Positions 13,401 through 25,522 of a stretch of 64,000 nucleotides of DNA are shown here, piece by piece. Position numbers and translations under genes: made by a program. Every line of letters begins with the position of its first letter. Position 1 is the stretch's first letter. The DNA comes from Lyophyllum atratum (Eukaryota > Basidiomycota > Agaricomycetes > Agaricales > Lyophyllaceae), in contig JACGCN010000034.1 in assembly GCA_014905825.1 (NCBI GenBank), positions 434,001-498,000 on the forward strand, given 5' to 3'. The notes beneath the pieces were generated by a model. It worked only from the letters and a program-made list of their open reading frames with translations, was not told where the DNA came from and did not search any database.

Positions 13401-13864
13401 CCAAAGCCAAATAACTCCAGGATACGAGACCGTAGGTACACCAGGTGATTGGTTGCGACGTGGCGATACAGATACCAGTCAACGTAGATGATTGATGGAT
13501 CCTGGGGTGATTATTGACAACGCATTGGCAGATCCGTATTTCGAGTCGGTGTCTCAGAGGACAATGCTGAATCACTGGAGAACATGGCCATGCTGACCTG
13601 ATATCTCCTGTACCCGGTGAACAATGGGGTAAGTTAAAAGCCTCGCCGTCGGCGCGTCAGCAGCGGTGGACAGCCACAAGGCTTCGGCTGCCGGCAATTA
13701 CCGAACAGGAATTGTTCATAAGCGGAAGGTGGTCCTCAGTGTTTGATTTCCCCAAAAATCGGTGTGCTCGTGGTCAGAGTCGCAGTCCTGCCTTTCAACC
13801 ATCACCTCGTTGTTCTGGCCGTCTCTCTGTCTCCCAGCAAACACACCAGTTTCAAACCCCCGTA
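10425..13864. other. Long gene-poor stretch (3.4 kb)
   Basis: Several frames of 60-125 codons are open on either strand, but none has splice context, family resemblance or sustained codon bias. No tandem repeat, terminal inverted repeat or reverse-transcriptase motif was noticed. It may hold relics too decayed to read. Confidence 0.45.
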
Positions 13865-14673
13865 ATGCCAACCAAGGATTCGCCTGCTCGGCCAGGTCAC
13901 AGGCGTACCGTTTCAGCTATGTCGGCCAAGGCTTACTTTACGACGCATACGGGGAACGCCTATACACCGCCGCCGGCGGTTCCAGCGCAGAACGTCTACG
14001 TCGACTTTTCCACGAACAGCACGACTAAAACTTCCTCACGAATCATGACTTCAGTGCGTCGGTCGATAGGGTCACTGCCCAAGAAAAGGGGGCCAGAGTC
14101 ACCAGTGAGTCTTTAACCCCGCGTTTCAAGAAAGGTTGTTCAATGAAAGCGTTCTTTCAGAAACCGAGCGACTACGGCATGGTTTCGACTCCGGCCGAGC
14201 GAACACTCCCCACGTCCACGCGATACCGCGACTATAATGATTCACCACGACCCACCATTGAGCAGATTGCGATGGGGCTGCATACCTCACGTACCCCACA
14301 CCTTCGGCCCCTGAGCAGGAGCCCCAGCCCATACTCCCGCCGCTCCGCGTCACCTCTTGTACTCCCACCCCCGCCAGCGCGTTCTTCGCTAAAACAGCCG
14401 ACTGCTGCGAAATTCGCACAAAACACCCCGGCGTCCGCGTCATCTACAACGGTGACGTCTAAGAACCCGCCTACGCCCAAAGCTTCCACCACCTCCATCT
14501 CCTCCATCAAGGTACGCATGGCGCGGTTCTTGCCCCGTTCACGGACCGCCTCTGCCCCACCATCCATGCTCTCCTCTGCAACCTCCTCGCCTCGCGCGAG
14601 CGCAGAGTTTCACGCGCCGAAAAAAGCCGTCCGGTTCTCGACACAGCTTGAGCCTGCTTCGGCGGAGGTGTAG
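13865..14673 (+). CDS. Ser/Pro-rich protein of unknown function
   Basis: Two exons (13865-14104 and 14161-14673) around a 56-nt GTGAGT...TTCAG intron, phase 0, give a 250-residue protein. It is strongly enriched in Ser, Pro, Thr, Ala and Arg, with short basic-Ser-Pro motifs such as HRRTVSAMS, RSPSPYSRRSASP and PRASAEFHAPKKAVRF; these resemble phosphorylation-rich disordered proteins. No signal peptide, transmembrane segment or known domain is visible. The start is the first ATG in the coding frame that follows a plausible leader; the frame stays open 51 codons further upstream but without an ATG. I do not recognise the family. Confidence 0.6.
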
Positions 14674-15135
14674 TGTTTCTCGTCCACCTAGAGCGCGTCG
14701 CGGCGTTCTGTGTGGTTCTTCACTGGGTGACCTCGCGATACCCATTATCATTATTATATTTGATTTTTTTCTCCTCTCACTTGGAATCACGATGGTCATT
14801 TTTTGGCAAAATTATTATTTCACGCATGACGCATTGGTACCACTATACACTTCACTCATCACGCCTCCTGTTGTAACACCTCGCACATACATAGTTCGTA
14901 CTATACACACATTATTCTGTACCTCACACTATTGCAATCTTACTACTGCTATTTCACGTTGATTTCACGAGCAATTCGCATCGCCGTCGGCAAGACACGT
15001 ATCGTTGGCCCGTCTAAGTCGGCACTGCCGATTATGTAAGCAATTATTTCTTTCCGCCGACTGCAGTGGTGAACCAGTGCCTTGCTCACGTCCCTTTACG
15101 ATCTCCTATAATTCTCATTCTACTACTAAGGCGCA
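14674..15135. other. Intergenic, 3' flank and J-protein promoter region
   Basis: AT-rich stretch after the Ser/Pro-rich gene (about 14740-14960), then a pyrimidine-rich segment before the ATG at 15136. No gene seen. Confidence 0.5.
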
Positions 15136-17434
15136 ATGGCTCCCGTCGAAACTGAATATTATGACCTGGTGTGTCAATCTCGCTCTTTGAATTACTCGCG
15201 CGCTGGGACTGCACGCTTACTCGCGTTGTCGATAGCTTGCTGTGACAGTAGATGCCGATGATACAGAGCTCAAGAAGGCGTACAGGAAGCAAGCGATGAA
15301 GGTGCGTGAATGGTGATATGCCTTGGTTACCTCGCACTTACACAGTTCACTGTACGCAGTATCACCCGGACAAGAATTCGTCGGCTGATGCGGAGGAGAA
15401 GTTCAAGGATATTAGGTGGGTGCTGTGTTGCGCTGCGTCATGACGGAAAGCGACAAATAACTCACTCTATTATGGTGCCGTAGCAAAGCCTACCAAGTCT
15501 TATCAGACCCTGTATGTCTCATCCACTCTCGCTACAAACTAAGATGTCATTCTCACCACCTTGTTTCCGACAGAATTTAAGGGCAGTATATGACAAAAAT
15601 GGCAAGTCCATGGTGCGTTCCCAGCTCAGACCTAGAAGCGCATCGGGCCTGACTCATGTGTGCCCAGGTGGACAAGGAAGGAGGAATTAATATGGAAGAC
15701 GCTGCTGGATTCTTCGCCAACGTCTTTGGAGGAGAGCGATTTGTGGAATATGTACGCCAGCCCTCCTGTTTGCTTCACTATTATCACTGACCATCTCAGA
15801 TTGGAGAAATATCTATAATGAAAGACATGACATCAGTCGCCACCGCGATAATGACCGACGAAGAGAAGGCCGAGATCGAGAAACAGCTCAACGGCGAGGG
15901 CCCATCGAAACCCTCGACGCCGCCTGTAGCCGGCACTCCACACCACCCAGACGAGAAGGCCCCCGAGGCCGTACCCTCAGCACCACCAGCACCATCCGTG
16001 CCCACGTCCACATCGGCAGCGCCCGTTCCACGATCCGAGAGCCAAACCTCGCTTCCTCAGCAAACCCCGACCAAACCGTACTCCCCGCATACCGTGCGCC
16101 CCGACCCACCCATGACGTCCTCCGTCGTCGTACAAGGCGAGGTCACCCCCAACTCCGTCTCCAGCCGCAACGAGAAGGAGAGGGAGAAGGAGAGGCAGAG
16201 GGAGGCTGCGAGGAAGCGGGCGAAGATCTCGCAGGAGCAGAAGGAGAAGTTGAGGGAGCAGGAGAGGGAGAGGAGGAAGGTTATGGAGGCGAGGGTGGCG
16301 ATGCTGACGCAGAAGATGATTGAGAGGTTGAGGCCGTTTGTGGAGGCGCAGAATCCGGGGGGGAAGGATGATCCGGAGACGGGGACGTTTGAGAAGAGGA
16401 TGCAGAGGGAGGCGGAGGATTTGAAGCTTGAGAGTTTTGGGGTGGAGGTTGGTTTTGACTTTTTTTGGGTGCATGGGGGAATGGACTGATTTTTGGGACA
16501 GCTGCTTCATACGATTGGGAACGTGTATATGATGAAGGCGTCGTCGTTCATGAAGTCGCGGAAGTTTCTGGGCATGTGCGTTTTCCACATATTCTTTGTC
16601 TGATAGAAGATGGACGGTGCTGAATGTTATCTTGCAGTCCTGGGTTCTTTTCAAGGCTAAAGGAAAAAGGTGCTCTTGCCAAAGACGTATGGGGTGTCAT
16701 CGGCAGCGCGTACGTCACCCTCACGATTCTTTCTCAGAATATCGGCTAATCGAAAAGTCGCCCAGTCTGAGCGTTCGGGATATGATGATGGTTAGTATTG
16801 CTCATACCTGTGCTATTGACTCCACTAACCTTATGATAGGAAATGGAGAAGGCGCAGGCAAAGGGTGAGCTTGGCGAGGAGGAGCTTAGAGCATTGGAGA
16901 TGGATGTCACGGGCAAGGTGCGAACGTGATTTTATCCCAGCCTCACGGTTCGCTTATCAGTCGTGCAGATCATGCTTGCGTCCTGGCGTGGTGCACGGTT
17001 AGAGGTCGTCCAGGTTCTTCGCGAGGTTCGTCTCTATCATATAACCCTCCGTTTTTTTTCTGACGCAGACCCGCATAGGTCGTGGATAATGTCTTGAAAG
17101 AACCTGGACAGACTGACGCAGTGCTATATAACCGAGCCAAAGGTCTCCTTCTCACTGGCGCCATTTTCAAATCGACGGTCCCTGACGAGTCGGACGAAGA
17201 GCGTCGGGAGCTCGAGCGGTCAGCCAGCTTTTCGTTTTCACCCCGTGCTATAGCTAATAGGTCGTCTTTAATATTACCAGGATGGTGGCGGAGGCCGCCC
17301 AGCCGAAGCATAAGAAAACAGCCACGGACTCAGTCAAGGCGAAGCGCGAGGAGATGATCCGACAGGCGAAGGAGCAGGCGGACAAGGAGGGTGCGCAGGG
17401 GTCCACACCCGCGCCCAATCCGACAACTCAATGA
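15136..17434 (+). CDS. CAJ1: J-domain co-chaperone with DnaJ-X-type C-terminus (Caj1/Djp1 type)
   Basis: Fourteen exons give 517 residues; I checked every junction in phase (15136-15168, 15236-15301, 15360-15415, 15484-15511, 15574-15612, 15668-15751, 15800-16447, 16502-16575, 16638-16709, 16766-16790, 16840-16917, 16969-17025, 17079-17218, 17281-17434). Residues 1 to about 70 are a J domain (ETEYYDL, then AYRKQAMKYHPDKN with the HPD triad) that stimulates Hsp70 ATPase. The G/F region typical of type I/II J-proteins is replaced by a long linker: a Pro/Ser/Thr-rich part, then a very charged Lys/Glu/Arg coiled-coil part. The C-terminal third (LLHTIGNVYMMKASSFMKS, SWRGARLEVVQVLREVVDNV) matches the X domain of yeast Caj1, Djp1 and plant DnaJ-X proteins. 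It is likely a cytosolic or nuclear Hsp70 partner, possibly in peroxisomal import as for Djp1. The symbol is by family resemblance only. Confidence 0.88.
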
Positions 17435-17759
17435 TTTCGTCTATGACTACCGATGGATAAGGTTTATTTTACGAGCTCCATATTGCACACACTATCATGC
17501 TAGATGTTTTTGTTTTCGTTTTCCAGTCATGTCGTGTTGGTATCATACTCTAGTATTTGGAGTATTTCTTCTTGTTCACAGGGATCTGCTATCTTTTACA
17601 TCCTATATAATCGCCCTTCCTCCTCTCGGTTGAATCGTTGCGGTCCAGCCACATGTGAGCAAATAATTATAAAGACTTCCCAAATCAATAAGCCACAATA
17701 CGGCGGATGACTAACGGGATCATCGAACGTGGAATGTTTCTTCGTTCTTCTCCACCACC

Positions 17760-19239
17760 ATGGCTTCTTCCTCCGTTAGTGAGGCTCAGATGAAGAGTGA
17801 AATAGCTCGCCTTACAGGTTAGTGTTGTACCCTCTCGAATTGTTTTACCGATCACATATGTGCTCACATCTATGTCGATAGCAACTATCAATCAACACAA
17901 GTCAGTGGTATCTGCGAATCCAGGATTTTCTCGACCAGCCTCAAGAAACAACACCTATGTCAATCCTAACTACAAACCAGCGAACAAATACGTCCGACCG
18001 ACACCTAGTGTCGTAAAGCGTCCAGCACCGGCTCCGCGTCCCCCAGTGCCGCCGCCCTCAACGGAAGTCAAAGACGTAGTCCTGAATGGCGTAGCTTTTG
18101 AGTCGTCAGGCCGCTCTTTAGTGCGCAAGGACCGTAAGTGCTGCTGTTGCATGATCGTTTTCTAAGTTGCGGAGTCGCAATCTGTTTATCGTCTATAGTA
18201 CCAAAGCCGCCATCCTCTGGCCCAAGTATACCACGAGCGAAACCACAACATCAACCACCATTTACCCGGAAATCAGGTCACCTTATACCCAGCTCTCGAG
18301 TGTACAAGCCTAAGTCTTCTCGTGGGCGCCGTGGACGCCCTACCAACCGCAATATGACACTCAACAACACTACCCGACCCTACCAGTCTGTGACCTTCAA
18401 GCTTGTCGGGTTTGGACGTCTAATCCAACGCTTTTACAGATCTCGTTCCAAACGCGTAAAATATTCTGATAAACCGTGTCCCCGTTTCACGACAACAGGT
18501 GCGCCTCAAATCTGGCTTCAAGAAGCTCCGAATATTTCGTCTTCCGAGACCAGCTTCGCCCCCCTCTTTCAAATACATGTTTACGATCATCTTTTTGTTT
18601 CCCTTTCCAGGTGCCTGCAGCCGCGGCCTTACTTGTCCATACCAACACGACCCCTCCAAGATCGCCATTTGCTGGAACTTCCTTCAAGGCAACTGTCCCA
18701 ACTCTTCGGACACCTGCAACCTGTCGCACGACCCGACGCCGGAACGCACACCTCTATGTCTCCACTTTTTGAACAAGGGCCGCTGCACGCGGGACAACTG
18801 CCCGTTCCCTCACGTGAACGTGGGCGCGCGTCAGGGCGTGTGCCGTGACTTTGCGGTGCTGGGGTACTGTGAACGCGGCCTGGACTGCGACAAGCAACAT
18901 GTCAGGGAATGTCCCGACTTCGCCGAAAAGGGGACCTGCACCACCAAGGGCTGCAAGCTCCCGCATGTCATTAGGGCGAACCGGACGCGGAAACCGACTG
19001 TGAAGCCGGTGGATGTGCCGATGCCTCTGGCCTCTGGATCAAGTACTTCTGCTGGGACTGACACCTTTGAACAACAGGGGGTTGCGCAGGTTAGCCCTGA
19101 TGATGCGCAGCTCGGTGATGAGTATATTTCATTAACTTTCAACGAGAGCGAGAGCGAGAGTAGTGATGAGGAAAGCGATGAGTCTGAAGAGGAAGACGAG
19201 GAAGATGAGGAGGGTGAAGAGGGTTCGCCACCCCAATGA
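17760..19239 (+). CDS. Five-finger CCCH zinc-finger protein, ZC3H3/Red5 type
   Basis: Exons 17760-17817, 17882-18133, 18199 to 18498 (with a probable 54-nt intron inside) and 18611-19239. The N-terminal half is basic and Pro-rich, with a short basic stretch SKRVKYSDKPCPRF leading into the fingers. Five tandem CCCH fingers follow with spacings C-x8-C-x5-C-x3-H, C-x7-C-x6-C-x3-H, C-x8-C-x4-C-x3-H, C-x8-C-x5-C-x3-H and C-x8-C-x4-C-x3-H. The tail is a Glu/Asp/Ser-rich acidic run. A block of five CCCH fingers with this layout is characteristic of human ZC3H3 and fission yeast Red5, nuclear RNA-binding factors linked to poly(A) RNA export and exosome-coupled RNA surveillance. Orthology is inferred from architecture. 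It lies 325 bp after the J-protein gene on the same strand, with no sign of joint control. Confidence 0.83.
18388..18441 (+). other. Probable frame-neutral 54-nt intron inside the CCCH gene
   Basis: This segment starts GTCTGT and ends CGCTTTTACAG with a CTAAT branch-like site, and is exactly 18 codons without a stop. Removing it joins RPYQ to SRSKR; keeping it adds 18 residues unlike the basic context. Spliced and unspliced mRNAs would both be translatable. Confidence 0.5.
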
Positions 19240-19925
19240 TGTTGTTGACGTTGATCTGGAGCCTGAGTAGTGTGTGCCGCATGTAATGACTTGTAACGAG
19301 GATCAATATTTCATTTTCTTGTGGAATCTTTGAGTTTGACAATGGGACTCGTCAGGAATTTGTAGCATACGGTACCAACAGCAGTCCCGTGGTGGTCGTG
19401 TCGAGGTTAGTTGTGAAGATCGCTTCAACCGAAGATATGCAGCAAACCGTTGCGTCCTCAACATGCCAAAATGAAAAGTCGCGGAACCTTAGGTGGCGGT
19501 CAATATGGACAATTATGGTACCAAGAAGAATTTCGTTACAAGGCAGTGAGATCAGGGATCAAGAATTCAACGCATATTACATGCTCGTGACACAGAATAT
19601 AATTCCGCCTCTCCTGGAATGCAACACGTAGGCGTGCCACGGGACAGTGGTTGGCCAGACCTGGGAGAGCTGTCAGCCGGGAATGTAATCTACGACGACG
19701 ATCTGCTGAGCTTGGTGCGGATGACGCGTGGCACACCGGAAACAAGGATATGGTGGTTTGTTGGAAGACAAGATCGAGCGGTATATGCATTGCCCAAGGA
19801 TCTGTACAGTACTTACCATCTATTCCCTCATATGATCGATCCAGCACTCAGTAGGTCCCTGACGTTCCAGAAGGTTTTGAATTATCAGCCGTCTAGAGGT
19901 ACCTGCTCCAGCACTAGCCACCTAC
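19240..19925. other. Intergenic between convergent genes, no gene seen
   Basis: 3' flanks of the CCCH gene and CCZ1. Frames of 80-108 codons are open on both strands and overlap one another; none resembles a known family. Confidence 0.45.
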
Positions 19926-22330
19926 TTATACAGAACCCTCAATAAGCCCACAGCGCCTGACGACGCCGGCCAGTACATTGTCGACATCCGATAAACTCGC
20001 CTCCTTCCTAAAGATCTGCATATACACCTCCCCCTCCTCAGGCATCCCTTGGTCATCCATAGTCACACCCAGGCCCCGCCGGGCAACATGCCAGTGCTGA
20101 GGATTCAGACCTCGCGAGAACACCTCTGAGATATCTGGGTCCCTGTGTACAAAGAAGCGCGGTCAGGTATGTGGGATCACGCATTATGTATGAGATAGGG
20201 ACCAAGCGTACATGGTCTGTAGCTCCTGTGCATCGAAGAGGTAACCCGACTTCGAGGCGAAATTCGCACTGGAAACTGTGAACTGGCCAGCGCAGACGAT
20301 ATGGGTGTCTGTGGGTTGGAGGATCTTAGATGCGGTAGGGAGCTGTTCAGGTGTGATCCTGATGCGTGATTAGAATGGACGAAGACACACAATCGGCTTT
20401 TGTAGGACCCACGTTTTAGACAACTCAGCGGTGAGTGCCAAGTCAATTTCGTCTAGGCGGGTGAGCGCGCCCTGCGCTAGCTCTGGCGTAGAGGTTGCCG
20501 GATCTTCAGTAAGACCGACGAGCGCTAACATCATTCGATCATACTGATGACCCATCCATCACGATATCGCGTTATCATTGGAAAAACATCACTTACAAGT
20601 ACATAATATACCTTCTGACGGACGGTTAGAAGGGGATTGGCTGGATCGGCGAGATGAACGTTGACAGAAGAGAACTCTGGCCGATTTATCTCGGGGGTTG
20701 GAATGGAAGATTCTTTGGTAGCTACTGCCAACGTTGAAGGCGTAAGGGACGCAGAGTCTGCATCGGCATCGGCGGGATCGCGGCTGTGAGAAACCTGGTG
20801 CTCATCAGAATCCAGGGTGCCCTCTGCGTCTTCAACTGCGTCAGGAGGCTGGGGGTGGGTTGACGGTACTACATCTGCGTCATTGTGAGACGTCACAGGA
20901 CTAGCACCTCTCGAACTCCCTGTGGAGGTGGATGTCGCGGCGATGGATGCGTCGTCAGAAATAGCGTCTTGTAGAGCGCTCTGGTCTAGCCCAATGGTCT
21001 CCGCTGACCGTGCTGCGGTAACCTGGGCATCATCGCTTACAGGCTTGGCAGCTTTCTTGCTCTCCTCCAGCCCCGGCCGCTTCCCCATCCCTTTCCCAAA
21101 CGTGAGGTAACCAGGCCAGGCCCACTTGCTCACGTCCATCTTGACGTTCATATTCATTGTGGGCATTCCGAGAAATGTGCTTCCGGGCGGTCCTTGTATA
21201 CCCTTAGGCGGGTCCTTGCCGTTTGGTGCGGCGGTATCGGCGTGTTGTTTGCCTTTAATCGTACCATGGTGTGAGAGTTCTTGTGATAGCGGTGGTGTTG
21301 GGGGTATTGCTGAAAAGAGGTGACGCGGAAGTGATGTGGGATGCTTTGCTGCAGAGTATCGAGAGGATGGGACGACATATGGAGGCTGGATGAGAATGCA
21401 AGATGCCTGACCGGGAAGCTGCTGTGAATAATCGTCTAATATCGGACCCAGAGTGCGAAATGATGGATGTAAGGGTATACCTGGAAGGGTTCGATATGAT
21501 TAGAGGTCAGATTCAAGGTAGACGCGATACGTACTGAGATGATCTCTAAATTCTGAACCCTCTTCCAAGTCCCATGACCAAGCCCAGACCGTGAAAAACC
21601 TTTCAAGTTGAAGTTCTAATCCTTCCCGTCCAATCGTCGCTAGAATAGATGTTAGAGATCCGTGTGTAAGCTAGTCAGTATGTCAGTTTCATATAGGTCT
21701 TCCGAGAAGGACATAATGCGTACTTTGAATTGCTCGTACCCTCGCAAAAGGTCAGCGCGTAGAGCGAGATCGTGAACAGATCCTTCTTGATAGTCAAATG
21801 ATGGAGCAGACTCTGACTCTTTCTCCTTCTCCTTCCCCTTCTCTGTGGACCTCGATTTGTCCTGACTCTTCCCCTTACTCTTCTCGACCGGCGTCCGGGG
21901 GACTTTAGCGACCTCTACAGCCTACAATAGATCCTGCTACTCAAATTCACAACATCTCTGGGTAATATTTGAAGGACTTACTGCGTGGATCCAGAAATCG
22001 GGCTCCGGAGAGACCATGATCATACGCTTCGTCTGAGAATGAACACTATTACACGGGTCCGCGCCGTTGAATAAACTAAGATCCCAGTTGTTTATGTCTG
22101 ATAACAGTAATATCTGGTTTCATTACTCACCTGGAGAAGTTGACGAGGGCTTTGGCAAGCCCTACTTGTCGGAGCATTCGATCTCTCGACACCGCGCGTT
22201 CCTTCGACGTGTAGAATAGGATATGAGCTTGTTCTTCTGCATCTTCGTCGTCGTCTGAAGTAGGACCAGTAGGGCGCAAAGTAGGATTATAGATAGTCAG
22301 ATAGAGCAGGTTGGGCGGTATTCTGCTCAT
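19926..22330 (-). CDS. CCZ1: Vacuolar fusion protein Ccz1
   Basis: Subunit of the Mon1-Ccz1 complex, the guanine-nucleotide exchange factor that activates the Rab7/Ypt7 GTPase on late endosomes, autophagosomes and vacuoles. The ATG at 22330 begins SRIPPNLLYLTIYNPTLRP; the first longin-type segment continues with HILFYTSKERAVSRDRMLRQ (exon 22131-22330, GTGAGT donor). Further exons read MIMVSPEPDFWIHA (near 22000), a Lys/Ser-rich insert near 21850, a block NVKMDVSKWAWPGYLTFGKG with a long disordered Ser/Asp/Ala-rich insert (20590-21166), NPLLTVRQKVYYV, and a C-terminal exon 19926-20123 ending GLIEGSV. The N-terminal longin block and the WAWPGYLTFGK block are what I rely on. Exon boundaries in 21.2-22.1 kb were only partly fixed. 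Expected to act as an obligate heterodimer with Mon1, whose gene is not in the window. Confidence 0.85.
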
Positions 22331-22680
22331 CTCAGAGTCATGGAACGGAGGAAGGCACAGGTCGGTCACGTTATGTCCTTCGGTTCAAACTCCGTGAAGG
22401 CAGCCATTTATTCATATCAAGAAGGGTCCGACGCTTCCTCACAACTTCCATGGGTCGCACAGGTCATTCCGTCGAAATCAAGGCCTCTACGTTTCTGATA
22501 GAGATCTTGCTGGGGGGGTTGTATGCAACAAACTTTTGCCCGTCATTCTGACAACGCAGATCGATGTAAAGGTGCAAATTCTATTCGCGTTCACTATGTA
22601 CCTTGACAACGTGGGAGTCACTTCAACTTTCATCAAAGCTCTGCGCTCTTCGTTCTTTTCTTCACTCAAGGCGCTAAGGG
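22331..22680. promoter_or_regulatory. Divergent upstream region of CCZ1 and the nucleoside permease-like gene
   Basis: 350 bp between two divergent start codons, so it must hold both promoters. I see no clear TATA box or operator. Confidence 0.4.
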
Positions 22681-23924
22681 ATGTTGAGAACTTTATCTCT
22701 CCTTGTGGTTCTCATAGGCTTCGTCACTCATGGCTTGACGAGCGTCGCCAACGCCAACGCGCCTGAGGCGCCACCCGCGTCCCATAGCGGCAGATCCCTA
22801 GGCTATGATGAGCCGAAAATCAAGCCCAAAGTCGTTATCATCTCATTGGTTAGTCGTCTACATGCATCAGACTTGTCTCGACCTACAACTATATTCAACA
22901 GTTTGCGTCTGAGGGGTCCGTTTGGTACAATATTCCCGAATTCAACCTTCTCGCGCACAACGTGACTGTCCCGGGGCTCTCTCCTCTTTTCCCCAATGTC
23001 CATTGCACTAAGAACGGCGCGGTATGTCAACTTACCACTGGAGCTGCCGAGATCAACGCGGCACTGAGCATGTCCGCACTACTTTACTCACCCTCCTTCG
23101 ACCTCACCTCGACATACTTCCTTATCGCTGGCATCGGGGGAATCAGTCCCAAGCTCGGTACGATCGGCTCCGTGACCTTTGCCCGCTTCGCTGTGCAAGT
23201 TGCTCTGCAGTATGAGATCGACGCCCGCGAAAAGCCAGCAGATTTCCCTACGGGATACATTCCGCAAGGATCGTCTGCACCTGGACAGTATCCAGGTACC
23301 TTGTATGGTACAGAAGTCTTCGAAGTGAACGATGCTCTCCGCAAGATCGCAGTTACATTGGCGAAGACAGCATCCCTCAACGACACCGCAGCTGCACAGG
23401 CCGACCGCGCGCGATACAATACTTCTGCTATATTCGCTTCTGGCGCGGCGCCTCCGTCCGTTGTCGAATGCGATACAGCAACTTCAGACACTTTCTGGAG
23501 CGGCTCATTGCTGGCGGAGGCTTTTGAAAACACCACGACATTGTTCACCAATGGCACAGGCGTCTACTGTACGACACAACAGGAGGACAATGCCGTGCTC
23601 GCGGCGCTTCTGCGTGGTGCGCTGTGGGGGGCAGTGCAGTTTTCGCGCGTCATAGTGATGCGCACCGGATCGGATTTCGATCGCCAGTCTGAGGGGCAGA
23701 CCGCTACCGAGAACCTGTTTGCGGCTGGCGCAGGTTTCAGACCGGCGCTCAATAATGTGTATATCGCCGGTGTGAAAGTCGTCGAGGGTATTGTCAATGG
23801 GTGGGAGAAGACATTCAAGCAGGGTGTGCAGCCGACAAATTATGTCGGTGATGTCTTTGGATCTCTTAGTGGAAGACGCGACTCGAGACGCGAAATCAGA
23901 AATGATAGGCAGATAGTGATTTAG
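22681..23924 (+). CDS. NUP: Purine nucleoside permease-like protein (NUP family)
   Basis: Two exons (22681-22848, 22902-23924; phase 0) encode 396 residues. It starts with a strong signal peptide (MLRTLSLLVVLIGFVTHGL, with a likely cleavage after NANA). The body has KPKVVIISL joined across the intron to FASEGSVWYNIPEFNLLAHN, then TYFLIAGIGGISPKLGTIGS with a Gly-rich phosphorylase-like loop, EVFEVNDALRKIAVTLAKTA, and RVIVMRTGSDFDRQSEGQTA. These blocks are those of the fungal NUP family described from Candida albicans as a purine nucleoside permease; the fold is related to nucleoside phosphorylases, so transport versus hydrolysis or phosphorolysis is open. Six cysteines in the mature part and several N-x-S/T sites fit a secreted or wall-associated protein. 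Length is usual for the family. Confidence 0.85.
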
Positions 23925-24043
23925 TTGACATGCTAGGATAGCAACCTTGGTTCATTTGATTGTGGTCTACCACATAAATATAGTATACAGATATCATTCC
24001 CGTGAAAGCAAGAGGTACAGATTGACAATCCTAAGGAAGTTCT

Positions 24044-25522
24044 TCATAAGACAGCCTTTGACTCGTCAAGATCTCGGCTGATAAAATGCGTTGGCAGTTC
24101 GATATCATCTGCGACCTTGGTTCTTTGAGCTTGGGAGCTTCGCCCTGCACTGGTAATCGTCTCAGTTGCAGGTCCGACTGCACGCCACGTCGATACCGCG
24201 GTGGAGACGGCGTCGTCAAGAACCCCGCGCCGGGAATTGGCGAGTACTATGATAAGTGTCGGATACATGCCCTGTGAGTCCGAGGTGAACGATTCAAAAT
24301 GCATGTGACGGAGCAGGGAGACTGAGGTACAGACCACAACGATGCTTGTGGAGAATGAATACACCAGATATGAGAAGGTGAGGTCTTCTCGTGCCTCCAC
24401 TGCCGCCGAAACCCTTGGCGTATTGCCAATCACCTGAGCGAGCTATGATGATTTTTTAGTGATAAAGAAGCTGCGGTAATCAAACGCAGACGTACGAAGA
24501 AGAGGAAGTACAGAAACCCAGATTCGACAAGTAAAATCATGATTTTCTCCACTTGCGTCATGCGACCAGCTCTGTTAAGTCTTGGTTTGATAGTGCGCCG
24601 ATACTCCCTGATAGAGCACCATTATCGAAGTGTTGAAAATGATCAGTTGATGAATAAAGTTACTTACCATGTCGTGATGCCGATTAATGTTGTAGCCATG
24701 AGTGTTGTGGCAGCCGCCATAGTATATGAAGTCGTCTGGATACTCCTGCAAAACTCCGGCTTCTTGAAAGCACCATCAATAATCTCGATGCCAAGTTTGG
24801 CAACGCAAAAGGTCAATAGTGCTGAGGAAACTGAGGAAGTTTGTCATAAGATGTTTCAAAAAGTGGTTTGTCATAAGATAGGTACCCAAGGATCCCAAGA
24901 GCATCGCCCATGGAAATATAAGCACCCAACGCCGTGGACCCCGCCCCCAGAAGGCGTGCACTCGCCAGATGATGACAGCGTCTCCCAAAATTGTCTAAGT
25001 CGCTAACCTATCAGGTTATGAACCGCCAGTCGTCTTGCGTCTGGCTTACCATATATGAATAGAGCACATCGATTACAGCAGCGAGGTTGAAGATGGAATC
25101 TCGGGCGGTCGCGAACCTTTCGCCCAAAGGGACATCCGGATTGTGGATGAAAGAGGTCGTGACCTCTCCAACATAGTTGATGATGTCGAGGATGAAGAGT
25201 GATACTGCCAGCAGGAAAAGGATGATGATGATTGTCAAGTTAATCAAAGATATCCGCGTACGACCCTTCCGGCTTTCGAAGACCCAAGTTGATTTAGATC
25301 TCGGAAGGTCAGACATCCACGAGTACTCACAGAAGTACGGAGCACGCTTTGACGGCGCAGACGGTGTAAAGGGCTAAATAAAGCAGATTCGATTATGTGG
25401 TAACGCAGTTCAGGCATAACTTCCAGCTCACCGAGGAGGAAAGTCTCGAAGATGATAGCAGCGAATGTCCGCCTAAGGCTCTTCCCGATCGACTGCAACG
25501 TGGTTGCCTCCTCGGGCGTCAT
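24044..25522 (-). CDS. Multi-pass membrane protein of a fungal seven-helix family
   Basis: At least six exons read from the ATG at 25522 to the stop at 24044. Segments in order: MTPEEATTLQSIGKSLRRTF with a helix running across the first intron (ETFLLG to ALYTVCAVKACS); ISLINLTIIIILFLLAVSLF (helix 2); RDSIFNLAAVIDVLYSYM joined across an intron to ILGDAVIIWRVHAFWGRGPR (helix 3 and a conserved loop); RWVLIFPWAMLLGSLGTYL (helix 4); then two or three further helices near 24250-24750 including FSYLVYSFSTSIVVVCTSVS; and a hydrophilic cytosolic tail of about 60 residues. The ILGDAVIIWR motif after helix 3 is common in a large, uncharacterised agaricomycete membrane-protein family. I cannot say whether it is a receptor. 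Exons in 24.5-24.9 kb are uncertain. Confidence 0.68.

Noticed and set aside
20531..21166. Ser/Asp/Ala-rich segment considered as a separate gene
   Set aside because: It continues directly from KWAWPGYLTFGK and into further Ccz1-type exons, so it is an insert in CCZ1.
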